From NCBI RefSeq assembly GCF_000773975.1, contig NZ_JRUQ01000038.1, positions 1-64,000 on the forward strand: 64,000 bases of DNA, read 5' to 3'. This document shows, one piece after another, positions 1 to 8,102 of the stretch; the stretch's first letter is position 1; the number at the start of each line of letters is the position of its first letter. The notes beneath the pieces are model-generated. The model was not told where the DNA came from. It did not search any database and saw nothing but the letters and a program-made list of their open reading frames with translations. This DNA is from Erwinia typographi. GTDB taxonomy: Bacteria; Pseudomonadota; Gammaproteobacteria; Enterobacterales; Enterobacteriaceae. Both the position numbers and the translations under genes were made by a program.

Positions 1-203
1 GTTTAACTTGACCAGTACATGATGAGCCAGGAATCAGGCTGAGTACGCAGAAAATTGCAGACCTGGCTAAAAGCGAAAATGCGGCGTTGGTAGTTTACGG
101 ACATGACTCCGGGCAATGGTCTTCGTTACGTCTTTCCCCTGCTTTTTATGAATGATTTACCAGGTCAGGATTTTCTAAACTCGTTGACAGACATTACGTT
201 TGT

Positions 204-282
204 AACGTCCGCTCCCGGGACAGGGCAGCCCCGGGTTTGTACATCGCCCACTGTGAGCGAGGAGCCGATATTAATACTCAGC
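204..282. repeat. Dispersed degenerate intergenic repeat, copy A
   Basis: This 1-328 stretch holds no convincing gene. The segment from AACGTCCGCTCCCGG to GAGCGAGGAGCCGATATT matches 6585-6655, where the corresponding ends read AACGTCCGCTCCTGG and GAGCGAGGAGCGGAAGTT. A second short match, GGCTAAAAGCGAAAATGCGG near 64-83, corresponds to about 6510-6529. Both copies are noncoding, so they look like decayed copies of a shared element. Its origin is not recognised. Confidence 0.4.
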
Positions 283-328
283 TATTAATCTGAAAGATGG
301 CTACTAAAACCGTGGCGATTCACTGCAG

Positions 329-1321
329 CTAATCATCACGGCGATTACGTTCATATCCTCTCCGTCCTCTTACCGCCTGTTCATTGTTGAGCGTAATATA
401 GCGTTTAAATCGGTCACGCAACTGCGCAAGTCTCAGTGGCAGATCTTTGGTGACTAAGGCTTCTGGGATATTAAAGTCATCAGGATGCTCTACCAGAAAT
501 TGATGCACTCGTTCCAGTACGTCTAACAGTGTTATGTTGTTACTTTGCTGCTTCTCCAATAACGGCCCCTGCCAGGTGTGCCAGAATGCCTGCTGACGAA
601 GACAATTCTCATTGCTCGCCAACTGCCAAAGTTCCATAAACATTTCCCGAGCAATCCTGTACGGTTCAACATCAAACTGGTCGATAAGAAAGAAGTAACA
701 TGGGATTTTAAGCGCGTTGATTCGGGCGATCTCAATTTCAGGGGCACGTCGTAAATCAATGAGGTTACTGAAGCGGGAGCGCATACAGGCAATAGGATTC
801 AAGACCCTGACCTTTTCGCTCATTTCCGGCATACCGGGGCCGGTTGCCTCCACATAAAACGGGGTGGTATGAAGGTAAAGTTTATCCCCCAGAAAATCAG
901 AACGCTCAAAACCTCCGGGCCGGTCGATAATATCCACCGTATTTGCTTCGTCTGGCGCATTCGGGTTGGCAAATTTACGCCCATCATCCTGCTTGATATC
1001 GTGCGTGTCCTGATCTATCAGCATGAACTGCGCGAGGGATGGTGGCTGGCCGTCTTTGTTCTGCCACGTCTTAACATTGAGTGTTTTGGCTATGGCCGCA
1101 ATGTCCTCTTTCCGGGCGCTATAGTCGCAGTCAACAGAAGTGACGAGGCGTTCGTCAGGCAACCTGTCTCCGTATTGTGCATGATAATAGGATATCCAGT
1201 ATTGCACGGCCTGGCCGCCGACTGTAATAACGGCATATTTGAACTGGTCAGCATTGCAGATCAGCTGCTGATTTTGCAGATACATCTGCTCATAGGAGGG
1301 AATAACGTCTTGAACAGGCAT
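329..1321 (-). CDS. Nucleotidyltransferase-fold protein, possible toxin
   Basis: This is a 330-aa hypothetical protein. A Gly-Gly motif at residues 35-36 (VGGQAVQYW) is followed by an acidic DCD motif at 64-66, and a third candidate acid lies at Asp130 (TVDIID). This order is typical of nucleotidyltransferase-fold proteins such as the AbiEii group, but the match is by pattern only. The ATG at 1321 was chosen. A TTG 39 nt upstream (1360) also opens the frame, but it lies before a terminator-like hairpin and neither start has a clear Shine-Dalgarno. The gene sits directly behind a 51-aa basic protein on the same strand, an arrangement seen in toxin-antitoxin pairs. Function is unproven, and a metabolic nucleotidyltransferase is possible. 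Confidence 0.7.
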   Translation of the reverse strand: MPVQDVIPSYEQMYLQNQQLICNADQFKYAVITVGGQAVQYWISYYHAQYGDRLPDERLVTSVDCDYSARKEDIAAIAKTLNVKTWQNKDGQPPSLAQFMLIDQDTHDIKQDDGRKFANPNAPDEANTVDIIDRPGGFERSDFLGDKLYLHTTPFYVEATGPGMPEMSEKVRVLNPIACMRSRFSNLIDLRRAPEIEIARINALKIPCYFFLIDQFDVEPYRIAREMFMELWQLASNENCLRQQAFWHTWQGPLLEKQQSNNITLLDVLERVHQFLVEHPDDFNIPEALVTKDLPLRLAQLRDRFKRYITLNNEQAVRGRRGYERNRRDD

Positions 1322-1348
1322 AAAAAAACCATCAGCGAATGATGGTTT
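1322..1348 (-). terminator. Terminator-like hairpin between small gene and nucleotidyltransferase
   Basis: On the minus strand a perfect 9-bp stem (AAACCATCA / TGATGGTTT) closes a 5-nt loop TTCGC. Seven consecutive T follow, counting the last three stem bases, and run straight into the ATG of the downstream gene. This is a textbook intrinsic terminator shape. It would attenuate transcription passing from the 51-aa gene into the nucleotidyltransferase gene. Confidence 0.75.
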
Positions 1349-1369
1349 ATTGTGCTTCAAAGTTCGGGA

Positions 1370-1525
1370 TCAGGCAAAGGCGATAGCGTGGGCAAACTTG
1401 TTGCTGGCTGACTTGCTGAAACGACTTTTCACGGCGGGTTTGTACCCGGCACGACCATGCGCAACTTGCACTGCTAAGGCATCGTAGCGTTCATGCTGCT
1501 TCTGTTTAGCTTGTGCGGGAGACAT
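1370..1525 (-). CDS. 51-aa basic small protein upstream of nucleotidyltransferase
   Basis: A short lysine/arginine/alanine-rich protein beginning MSPAQAKQKQHERYD. The ATG at 1525 is preceded by CAGGTACAAGATT, giving a modest Shine-Dalgarno. A TTG 30 nt further upstream is less likely. A promoter with a 17-bp spacer lies just upstream. No family is recognised. Position and charge would fit an antitoxin or a DNA-binding leader partner for the nucleotidyltransferase-like gene that follows, but this is inference. Confidence 0.5.
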   Translation of the reverse strand: MSPAQAKQKQHERYDALAVQVAHGRAGYKPAVKSRFSKSASNKFAHAIAFA

Positions 1526-1568
1526 AATCTTGTACCTGACTGTAGTTATAAACAAATAAGTTGCAGTA

Positions 1569-1597
1569 ACTATACGTCACCAATCCTCGTTTCGCAA
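1569..1597 (-). promoter_or_regulatory. Sigma-70 promoter for the small protein/nucleotidyltransferase unit
   Basis: On the minus strand TTGCGA (-35, 1592-1597) and TATAGT (-10, 1569-1574) are separated by exactly 17 bp. The start codon of the 51-aa gene is about 45 nt downstream. A 14-bp palindrome overlaps the -35 box. Confidence 0.6.
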
Positions 1598-1609
1598 TAG
1601 TATACTATT
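1596..1609. promoter_or_regulatory. 14-bp perfect palindrome at the -35 box
   Basis: AATAGTATACTATT is perfectly self-complementary and overlaps the -35 hexamer of the promoter at 1569-1597. It is a plausible operator for autoregulation. Confidence 0.4.
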
Positions 1610-1623
1610 GATGCAACCAGGGT

Positions 1624-1638
1624 GTACTTTCAAAGTAC
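1624..1638. promoter_or_regulatory. 15-bp palindrome upstream of the same promoter
   Basis: GTACTTTCAAAGTAC has perfect 7-bp arms around a central C. It lies 14 bp beyond the palindrome at 1596-1609, so a second operator site or an upstream activator site is possible. Confidence 0.35.
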
Positions 1639-1670
1639 AAAGTAAGTAGCTAACTTCCAGATTGAAGCAC

Positions 1671-1798
1671 TGACCTGCTCTCCGTTGATTAATACACCGT
1701 GATGTTATTAACGTCTTCATCAGTAACGTGAGGGCATCGCCATGAAGAAGCGTAGCTGGAGCAAGAATCCTGAGTGGCGCTCTGCTCAGTGCCCTTGA
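1671..1798 (+). mobile_element. Remnant of an IS3-like left end with transposase start
   Basis: The segment starts TGACCTGCTCTCCGTTGATT and leads to an ATG at 1742. The 18-codon frame there begins MKKRSWSKNPEWRSAQ and then hits TGA. The opening resembles the start of IS3-family OrfA proteins. A second shorter copy of the end (TGACCTGCTCCCCGTTAATC) is at 6546-6565. Only the first ~130 bp survive, and no right end or transposase body is present. Confidence 0.35.
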
Positions 1799-1809
1799 CC
1801 GGATGGCGC

Positions 1810-2898
1810 TTATTGCCCCAGCGCTTCCACCTTTTCCAGCGCCGCCCGTAAGGTGGCAGGCGTCAGCGTAATTGGCAAATAATGAATCGACTCCACGGGA
1901 CGTAACGTGTGTTGAATGATACGGTCAACTTGATCTCGTTGCTGAATGTCAATCGCCAGTTGAGCCAGCGTAGTGGGGAGTTCGAAGCGTTTATAGGCTT
2001 CAATCAGCTGTGCGGTGACGTCATCCTGTCCCAGCAGCGCACTCTGCACCAAAATGCCGTACGCCACTTTGGTACCGTGCAGGAACTGCGCCGTTTGTGG
2101 CAGAACGGTTAAACCATTATGTACAGCATGCGCTGCTGCAATGCGCGTATAGCGTTCCCCCAATCCGCCGACCATCCCCCCTCCCGCCACAATAGCATCC
2201 ACCACATCGCAAAACGCCTGGGTTAATTGCTGCGCCCGCTGGTCAGCCAATGCTGACTCGCTTTTTTTTAACAGCAGATCGCGCACGGTTTTCGCCACAT
2301 CCAGTCCAAGACGGACCGTAAGGGGTAACGCGGCAGGGTCGGTTGCCAGCACTACCGCTTCATACCATTTCGCCAGGGTATCCCCAATGCCCGCCAGTAA
2401 ATAACGCGAAGGGGCTTGCAGGATGATTTGCGGCTCGAGCAGCAATAAATGGTTGGCCTTGGGGAATATCTCAAATTTGAGAGCCTCGCCCGCATCGTTG
2501 TACCAGACCGACAACGGTGTCCAGGCCGCGCAGGTCGCAGCAATGGTAGGAAGAGTGACCACAGGTAATCCCAATCGGTGTGCCAGCGCTTTCGCGGTAT
2601 CCAGTACCGTGCCGCCCCCGACGCCAATCACCACATGACGATCCTCCCCCGCCACCTGCGCCAATGCGGCTACTTCAGACTCGCTGCAATGCCCACTAAA
2701 AACAGAGAGCTTTGCGCCCGGCAAATCCAGCCAGGGCTGTAACCACGGCCGGGCTGCAGCGAGTGCCTGTTGCCCGGTGACCCAAAACGCCTTACACAGC
2801 TGGGCCTCACTGTAGTAATCCGCTAAACGGGCTATCGCACCGGGATGGGAATAGTAATTGGCCGGCCCTGGCACGACCTGAATATGGTGCTCGCTCAT
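1810..2898 (-). CDS. hcxA: HcxA/YbdH-like iron-type hydroxycarboxylate dehydrogenase
   Basis: A 362-aa iron-containing/glycerol-dehydrogenase-family oxidoreductase, close in length and sequence to E. coli HcxA (YbdH), which reduces 2-oxoacids such as 2-oxobutanoate with NAD(P)H. Visible family features are the dinucleotide loop IGVGGGTVLDTAKALA, the conserved TIAATCAAWTPLSVWYND block, and metal-ligand regions GIGDTLAKW, AAAHAVHNG and FLHGTKVAYG. The ATG at 2898 follows GGGGAAATCTC, a good Shine-Dalgarno. A 17-codon longer start lacks one. The gene is divergent from a periplasmic binding protein gene at 3100. The symbol rests on similarity from memory. Confidence 0.85.
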   Translation of the reverse strand: MSEHHIQVVPGPANYYSHPGAIARLADYYSEAQLCKAFWVTGQQALAAARPWLQPWLDLPGAKLSVFSGHCSESEVAALAQVAGEDRHVVIGVGGGTVLDTAKALAHRLGLPVVTLPTIAATCAAWTPLSVWYNDAGEALKFEIFPKANHLLLLEPQIILQAPSRYLLAGIGDTLAKWYEAVVLATDPAALPLTVRLGLDVAKTVRDLLLKKSESALADQRAQQLTQAFCDVVDAIVAGGGMVGGLGERYTRIAAAHAVHNGLTVLPQTAQFLHGTKVAYGILVQSALLGQDDVTAQLIEAYKRFELPTTLAQLAIDIQQRDQVDRIIQHTLRPVESIHYLPITLTPATLRAALEKVEALGQ

Positions 2899-3099
2899 GA
2901 GATTTCCCCGCAGAAATAATTCACTATAGTCTGCCGCCAGCACCGGCAAAACTAATGATTTATATGGCTTAACTTATGCATTTTACTTGATTGCCAAATT
3001 GCTAAAGAGGATAAAAAATCCGCTCAGATCTCTTATTTATTACAACCAAAATCTGGCGGATCGCCATCTGCAACTTATTCATCTTTTTTCGGGGAAAAT

Positions 3100-4164
3100 A
3101 TGAAAAATTGGGCCTTTTCACTGGTTACGCTGGCTCTGCTTAGTACCGCAGCCGCAGCCGCAGTTTCATTACCGCCCTTGCCCGCTAAACTGGCAGCGCA
3201 TCAGGGTCCGGTACGGATTGCGGTGATCCGTAACCTGGGATCTGACGATAACACGACACAGTTTGTTGCCGGTGCTATTCAGCAAGGTAAGCAATTGGGC
3301 TTTAAAGTCAGCACGTTTCTGAGTCAGGGTGACGATGCACGATTTCAGGACTTCGTAAACCAGGCAATCAGCCAAAAATACGACGGCATTATTCTGTCGC
3401 AGGGCCGCGCGCCCTACTCCGAAAATTTGGTGAAACGCATTCACGACAACGGTATTGCGGTATCAGTATTTGATACCGCAGTGGATAACGTACCAGATGG
3501 CGTGACGGTGACTCAGCAGGACGATGCCTCGTTAACACAGGAATCGCTGAAACCGTTGATCAAGGATTTCAACGGTAAAGCCAACATCGTCAAGCTGTGG
3601 GTGGCGGGTTTCCCGCCAATGGAGCGCCGTCAGGCCGAGTGGCAGCGCATTGCCAAAGCCAATCCGGGCATTCATGAACTGGAGTCTGTTGGCGCGGTGT
3701 CGGCGGATGTACAGGGCGATACAGCCAACAAGATTGGGGCGATTCTGGCAAAGTATCCCAAAGGCAAAATCGACGCGATCTGGGGCGCCTGGGATGCATT
3801 CAGCCAGGGTGCATACAAAGCATTACAGGAGAATGGCCGCACCGAGATAAAACTCTACAGCATTGATATGTCAAATCAGGATTTACAACTGATGCGCGAG
3901 AAAAACAGCCCATGGAAAGTCAGCGTGGCGGTCGATCCCAGGCTGATTGGTATAGTGAACATGCGTCTGCTGGCGTACAAGATTGCCGGTGAACCCACAC
4001 CTTCTCACTATGAATTTAAAGGTGCGGTGATTACCCAGGAATTGATAAATAGTCAGTCAGGCGTGGCGAACGTGGCAGGATTGCAGAAAGTAATCCCCGG
4101 CTGGGGCCAGAGCAGCGATTTCGTTGCCCCGTGGTTTGCCACCCTTGCCGCGAAAGCCAGGTGA
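3100..4164 (+). CDS. Periplasmic sugar-type substrate-binding protein (RbsB/TorT-like), orphan
   Basis: A 354-aa secreted binding protein. Residues 1-20 form a Sec signal peptide (hydrophobic core, then AAAAA). The first half has the ribose-binding-type fold cues GPVRIAVI, QFVAGAIQQGKQLG and YDGIILSQGR. The second has KIDAIWGAWDAFSQGAYKALQ. This is the Peripla_BP_4 class that includes RbsB and the TorT sensor partner. No permease or ATPase gene is next to it, so it may feed a distant transporter or serve a sensor. It is followed after 8 bp by an LVIVD beta-propeller gene, so the two are probably co-transcribed. Confidence 0.8.
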   Translation: MKNWAFSLVTLALLSTAAAAAVSLPPLPAKLAAHQGPVRIAVIRNLGSDDNTTQFVAGAIQQGKQLGFKVSTFLSQGDDARFQDFVNQAISQKYDGIILSQGRAPYSENLVKRIHDNGIAVSVFDTAVDNVPDGVTVTQQDDASLTQESLKPLIKDFNGKANIVKLWVAGFPPMERRQAEWQRIAKANPGIHELESVGAVSADVQGDTANKIGAILAKYPKGKIDAIWGAWDAFSQGAYKALQENGRTEIKLYSIDMSNQDLQLMREKNSPWKVSVAVDPRLIGIVNMRLLAYKIAGEPTPSHYEFKGAVITQELINSQSGVANVAGLQKVIPGWGQSSDFVAPWFATLAAKAR

Positions 4165-4172
4165 GGTTACGT

Positions 4173-5414
4173 ATGACACAGCTTTCCAAACCGGAATACA
4201 GCCGCAATATGCGGCTAATTGGTCACAGCCATCAGGGCGGCCGCCCTGATGGCGTACAGGTCATGGTACATCGCGGCTTTGCCTATATTGGTCATATGGT
4301 ATCGCAGGGATTTAGCGTGGTTGACGTGCGCGATCCGCGTCAGCCAAAAACCGTTAATTATGTTGCCGCGCCGCCCGGCACCTGGAGTGTGCATCTTCAG
4401 GCTCACGATGACTTGCTGCTGGTAATTAACGCGCGCGATCTGTTTGCCGATGTGCGTTTTGCTGATGAGAAGGTTTACTACACTCAATCAGTCGGCAACA
4501 CCACCGCCGATATTCAGGAGAAGAGCTGGCAATCAGGTCTGAGGATTTTTGATATCTCATCGCCTGAGCAGCCGCAAGAGATTGCTTTTCTACATATCGA
4601 CGGTATAGGCATTCACCGTATCTGGTATGTCGGTGGACGCTGGGCCTATGTTTCTGCGTTGATCGACGGTTTCAGTGATTATATTCTGCTGACGATCGAT
4701 CTGGCCAACCCGCGCCAGCCACAGGTAGTGGGCCGATGGTGGTTACCGGGCATGCATACGGCAGGCGGTGAAAAAACCGATTGGGAACAAAACAAACGCT
4801 ACGCGCTGCATCATGCGATTATCAGTGGCTATACGGCATACGGTTGCTGGCGCGATGGCGGCCTGACATTGCTGGATGTTACCGATCGGGCGGCGCCGCA
4901 GTTAATTAGCCATCGCAACTGGAGCCCACCGTTTGGTGGGGGTACGCATACAGCTCTGCCTTTACCAACGCGGGATCTTCTGGTGGTGCTGGATGAAGCC
5001 GTGCTGGACGAGCAGCAGGATGGTGAGAAGTTAATTTGGCTCTTTGATATTCGTGAACCCGCGAACCCGATTAGCATTGCCACCTTTCCGCAGCCGAATG
5101 AACTTGATTACGTTGCCAAAGGCGCCCATTTCGGTCCTCATAACCTGCATGAGAACCGTCCCGGCAGCTTTATAAGCGATACTCTGATTTTCGCTACCTA
5201 TCAGAATGCCGGTGTGCGCGCCTATGACATCTCCAATCCCTTTCAACCGAAAGAAGCCGGAGCGCTGGTACCCGCTGCCCCCGCACGCATGATGGATAAG
5301 CGCCCGGATCGTCCTCAGGTCATTCAAAGTTGTGATGTTTTTGTCGATGCGCAGGGCATTATTTACAGCACCGATTACAACGGCGGGTTGTCAATCATTG
5401 AGTATCTCGGATAA
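4173..5414 (+). CDS. LVIVD-repeat beta-propeller protein
   Basis: A 413-aa protein with at least six repeats of the pattern hxhhDhxxPxxP, for example FSVVDVRDPRQPKTV near residue 46, LRIFDISSPEQPQEI, LTLLDVTDRAAPQLI, IWLFDIREPANPISI and VRAYDISNPFQPKEA. These are LVIVD repeats expected to fold as a beta-propeller. No signal peptide is seen, so a cytoplasmic location is likely. The ATG at 4173 is preceded by GTGAGGTTACGT with a GAGG ribosome site. An upstream in-frame start would overlap the binding-protein gene. Coupling to the sugar-binding protein suggests handling of the same ligand or pathway; the biochemical role is unknown. Confidence 0.75.
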   Translation: MTQLSKPEYSRNMRLIGHSHQGGRPDGVQVMVHRGFAYIGHMVSQGFSVVDVRDPRQPKTVNYVAAPPGTWSVHLQAHDDLLLVINARDLFADVRFADEKVYYTQSVGNTTADIQEKSWQSGLRIFDISSPEQPQEIAFLHIDGIGIHRIWYVGGRWAYVSALIDGFSDYILLTIDLANPRQPQVVGRWWLPGMHTAGGEKTDWEQNKRYALHHAIISGYTAYGCWRDGGLTLLDVTDRAAPQLISHRNWSPPFGGGTHTALPLPTRDLLVVLDEAVLDEQQDGEKLIWLFDIREPANPISIATFPQPNELDYVAKGAHFGPHNLHENRPGSFISDTLIFATYQNAGVRAYDISNPFQPKEAGALVPAAPARMMDKRPDRPQVIQSCDVFVDAQGIIYSTDYNGGLSIIEYLG

Positions 5415-5621
5415 CACCACTTAACAAAAACCCGACATTACGCAACAGACAGCAGGCTGGCAAAGAAATTACGCTTTTTGTCGGCCAGCCATAACAAATC
5501 GTGACATCAGAATAACTGTCACTTAGGGTCAATACGCCGAGCGTCATGGAGTCAATACACTGGCGTTAAACATATTCATAAATGGCGCCCGATGCAGTGT
5601 GCAGTTAAGTCGGAGCGATCT

Positions 5622-6362
5622 TCAGTAATGTACTAGTCCACCATCTACGGCGTACTGGCTGCCGGTAACATAGGAGGCGTCATCGGAAAGGAGGAAAAGC
5701 GCAACTGCGGCAGCTTCTTCTGCTGTTCCTGCCCGGCCGAGAGGAACCTGGCTGACCACAAAATCCTCAAACTGCTGACGCGACTCTTCAGGCATAAAAT
5801 GCCTGAAGTTAGTTTCAATCGGGCCCGGTACCAATGTATTGGCGCGGATACGGCGTTCAGCCAGTGCAGAGGCCCAGCTTTTAACCATAGCGATAATGGC
5901 GCCTTTCGTTGCTGCATAGAGGCTGGTCATTGCCGCACCTTCATAAACAGAAGAAGATGAGGTGACAAGAACTGACGCACCGGAATTGAGTGATCCAGAG
6001 AGGGCTGCAAGCTGTAGCATCGGACCACGGACATTAGCATTCATCATACGAGTAAATGCATTTGCCGTTACAGACTCAGGAGAGCCTACCTCTGCGAAGC
6101 CGGCATTAAGCCATAATCCGTCAAGTGAACCCCAGCCGCTTATAGCTACCTGAAGATCACTTATATCTGCTTCGCTGGCAGCATCGTTTTTCAGAATAAG
6201 AGATGACTCAGGCAGCAGGCTACGGGCGCGCTCCAGCCTTTCATCATTGAGCCCGGTAATGGCTACATGACCGCCCTCACTAACAATGCGCTGTGCACCT
6301 GCCAGTCCCATGCCACTGGTACCGCCAGTGATTAGTATGCGTTTTCCCTGAAACCTGCTCAT
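5622..6362 (-). CDS. SDR-family NAD(P)-dependent oxidoreductase
   Basis: A 246-aa classical short-chain dehydrogenase. The nucleotide-binding TGGTSGMG lies near residues 11-18. The catalytic triad region has SSSSVYEG and YAATK (Tyr-x-x-x-Lys), and the C-terminus ends with the common YVTGSQYAVDGG motif. The ATG at 6362 follows GAGGGAGTAATC, a strong ribosome site; an 18-codon longer form lacks one. The gene stands alone between a 207-bp gap downstream and a noncoding remnant region upstream. The substrate cannot be told from the sequence. Confidence 0.85.
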   Translation of the reverse strand: MSRFQGKRILITGGTSGMGLAGAQRIVSEGGHVAITGLNDERLERARSLLPESSLILKNDAASEADISDLQVAISGWGSLDGLWLNAGFAEVGSPESVTANAFTRMMNANVRGPMLQLAALSGSLNSGASVLVTSSSSVYEGAAMTSLYAATKGAIIAMVKSWASALAERRIRANTLVPGPIETNFRHFMPEESRQQFEDFVVSQVPLGRAGTAEEAAAVALFLLSDDASYVTGSQYAVDGGLVHY

Positions 6363-6545
6363 GATTACTCCCTCTTTGGCTTTAAAATCATCTGTTACCT
6401 TACGAAAAATAAACATCAGCCGTCATCTGTTTCATCACGTAACGATGACATTTCTGCTTCAAACTCCGCAATTGCCACATAGCGGACAGACTAGCCGAGC
6501 TGCCAGGTCGGCTAAGAGCGAAAACCGGAAGTTCGCAACTCCAAC

Positions 6546-6655
6546 TGACCTGCTCCCCGTTAATCAACACAAACTAATGTCAGCAACGTCCGCTCCTGGC
6601 ACAAAACAGCCTGTAAAAGGCTCAATGTGCCAACTTAGAGCGAGGAGCGGAAGTT
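6546..6655. repeat. IS-end fragment fused to dispersed repeat, copy B
   Basis: The 360-bp gap 6363-6722 has no gene. At 6546-6565 a 20-bp segment matches the IS3-like end at 1671. It is followed at 6585-6655 by the same degenerate repeat as 204-282. A shorter internal echo (TAAGAGCGAAAACCGGAAGTT at about 6513-6533, against TTAGAGCGAGGAGCGGAAGTT) repeats within the same gap. Confidence 0.4.
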
Positions 6656-6722
6656 CAGTTGTCCTGGTGCTCACGCAGCACGCTGTGCCTTCCACGGTAA
6701 ACCGAAAAATGAAAATGATTAA

Positions 6723-7805
6723 CTACTGACCTTTAGGACTATCGGCTACCGAATCGGTCAGCGTAGCCCTCACGCGAGGAAGGCTCTGCGGATAATTTTG
6801 CTGAATAAACTCAATCATTTTTTCCCGCACGTAGCAGCGTAAATCCCAGGCCGTTGGGGAATTCTGTGCCGTCATCAATAATCTGATAGTCATGGTTTTG
6901 TCAGTAGTATCGGTTACCTGGAGCACCTGGGTCTGTTGATCCCAGAGTTTTGTTTCACTGAGGACTTTTTCAAAATGCTTGCGGAGAGGATCTAATGGCA
7001 TGGAATAATCGAGGTAAAGAAAAACAGAGCCTAATATCTGTGCGTTATTACGCGTCCAGTTCTGGAAAGGATTTTCTGTAAAGTAAGTAATGGGCAGCAC
7101 CAGTCGGCGCAGATCCCAGATACGCACAACGACATAAGTCAGATTGATCTCCTCTATCCAGCCCCATTCATTTTCGACGACGACAGCATCATCAATTTTT
7201 ATAGGTTGCGTAAAAGCTATCTGAATTCCGGCAAACAGGTTGACAAGCGACTTCTGCAGGGCAAACCCAATGATTATTCCGGCAACCCCTGCGCCGGCTA
7301 AGATTGTTGTGCCGAATTTTCGAAAACCGGGAAAACTGAGAAGTATCAGAGTAAGACAGAATGACACGAGTAGGACAATAGCGACCTTTTTTACATACAT
7401 TATCTGAGTGCGAATTTTACGGGCACGAAGATTATTCGAAAGATTAATGTCATAGCGGATAAAAAGCATATCCTGCGCAACATTAATCAATCGAATAAAA
7501 ATGGAGCAAAATGATAATATAATAAAGGTATTAAGGGTGGACGTAATAAAACCGAGAGAGTTTGGCTGAATGGTAATATAATTAATCCCTACATTTATTA
7601 ACAGTAAGGGAATGAAAAGAAACATTGATCCACGAAGATTTTTTTCAAGTGATTTGAAGAGCTTCCGGTCTCGATTCTGCCAGTAGCGGATGAACCGGAG
7701 AAGTATAAATCGGGCCAGAAATCCCAGTGCGAGCGAGAGAGTGACGAGCAATACCGCAGGCACCCAAGTTGGAGCACCAGATAACTCATCGAATATCGTT
7801 AGCAT
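6723..7805 (-). CDS. MscS-family mechanosensitive ion channel
   Basis: A 360-aa small-conductance mechanosensitive channel homologue of the inner membrane. About four hydrophobic helices lie between residues 10 and 160. The pore-lining TM3 region follows (GAGVAGIIIGFALQKSLVNLFAGIQI), then the cytoplasmic beta domain with the typical IKIDDAVVVENEWGWIEEINL and FQNWTRN segments. It releases solutes under hypo-osmotic stress in known family members. The ATG at 7805 follows GGGAAAAGA. It is monocistronic, and its length fits YbdG/YnaI-like rather than the 286-aa MscS itself. Confidence 0.88.
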   Translation of the reverse strand: MLTIFDELSGAPTWVPAVLLVTLSLALGFLARFILLRFIRYWQNRDRKLFKSLEKNLRGSMFLFIPLLLINVGINYITIQPNSLGFITSTLNTFIILSFCSIFIRLINVAQDMLFIRYDINLSNNLRARKIRTQIMYVKKVAIVLLVSFCLTLILLSFPGFRKFGTTILAGAGVAGIIIGFALQKSLVNLFAGIQIAFTQPIKIDDAVVVENEWGWIEEINLTYVVVRIWDLRRLVLPITYFTENPFQNWTRNNAQILGSVFLYLDYSMPLDPLRKHFEKVLSETKLWDQQTQVLQVTDTTDKTMTIRLLMTAQNSPTAWDLRCYVREKMIEFIQQNYPQSLPRVRATLTDSVADSPKGQ

Positions 7806-8102
7806 TCTTTTCCCTTATATCCAGTCAACAACCTCTGGTTGTCAGATCAGTAATAAAAATTCAGTAACCGTTGTCTTACCGGTTATCTGCGGAGTAAATG
7901 GTGAACGCACATGAGTTTATGAGAAATGAAGTTAACTGAATTTTTTAACATAAAAAAAACCTCGCGAGGAAACCGATAATTTAAGCGTAGCATAAATGCA
8001 ACTCACTGAAATTAATGATGACGTTTCGTTTACTCAATCCGCTAGCAGGGCCTTGCCCACGCGATCAAGTTGTCGCCCGTTCCCTCCCCCCTACCAGCGG
8101 CT

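Noticed and set aside
103..288. 61-codon plus-strand frame at the left end
   Set aside because: It lies in the degenerate repeat region, has no ribosome site and no protein-like composition.
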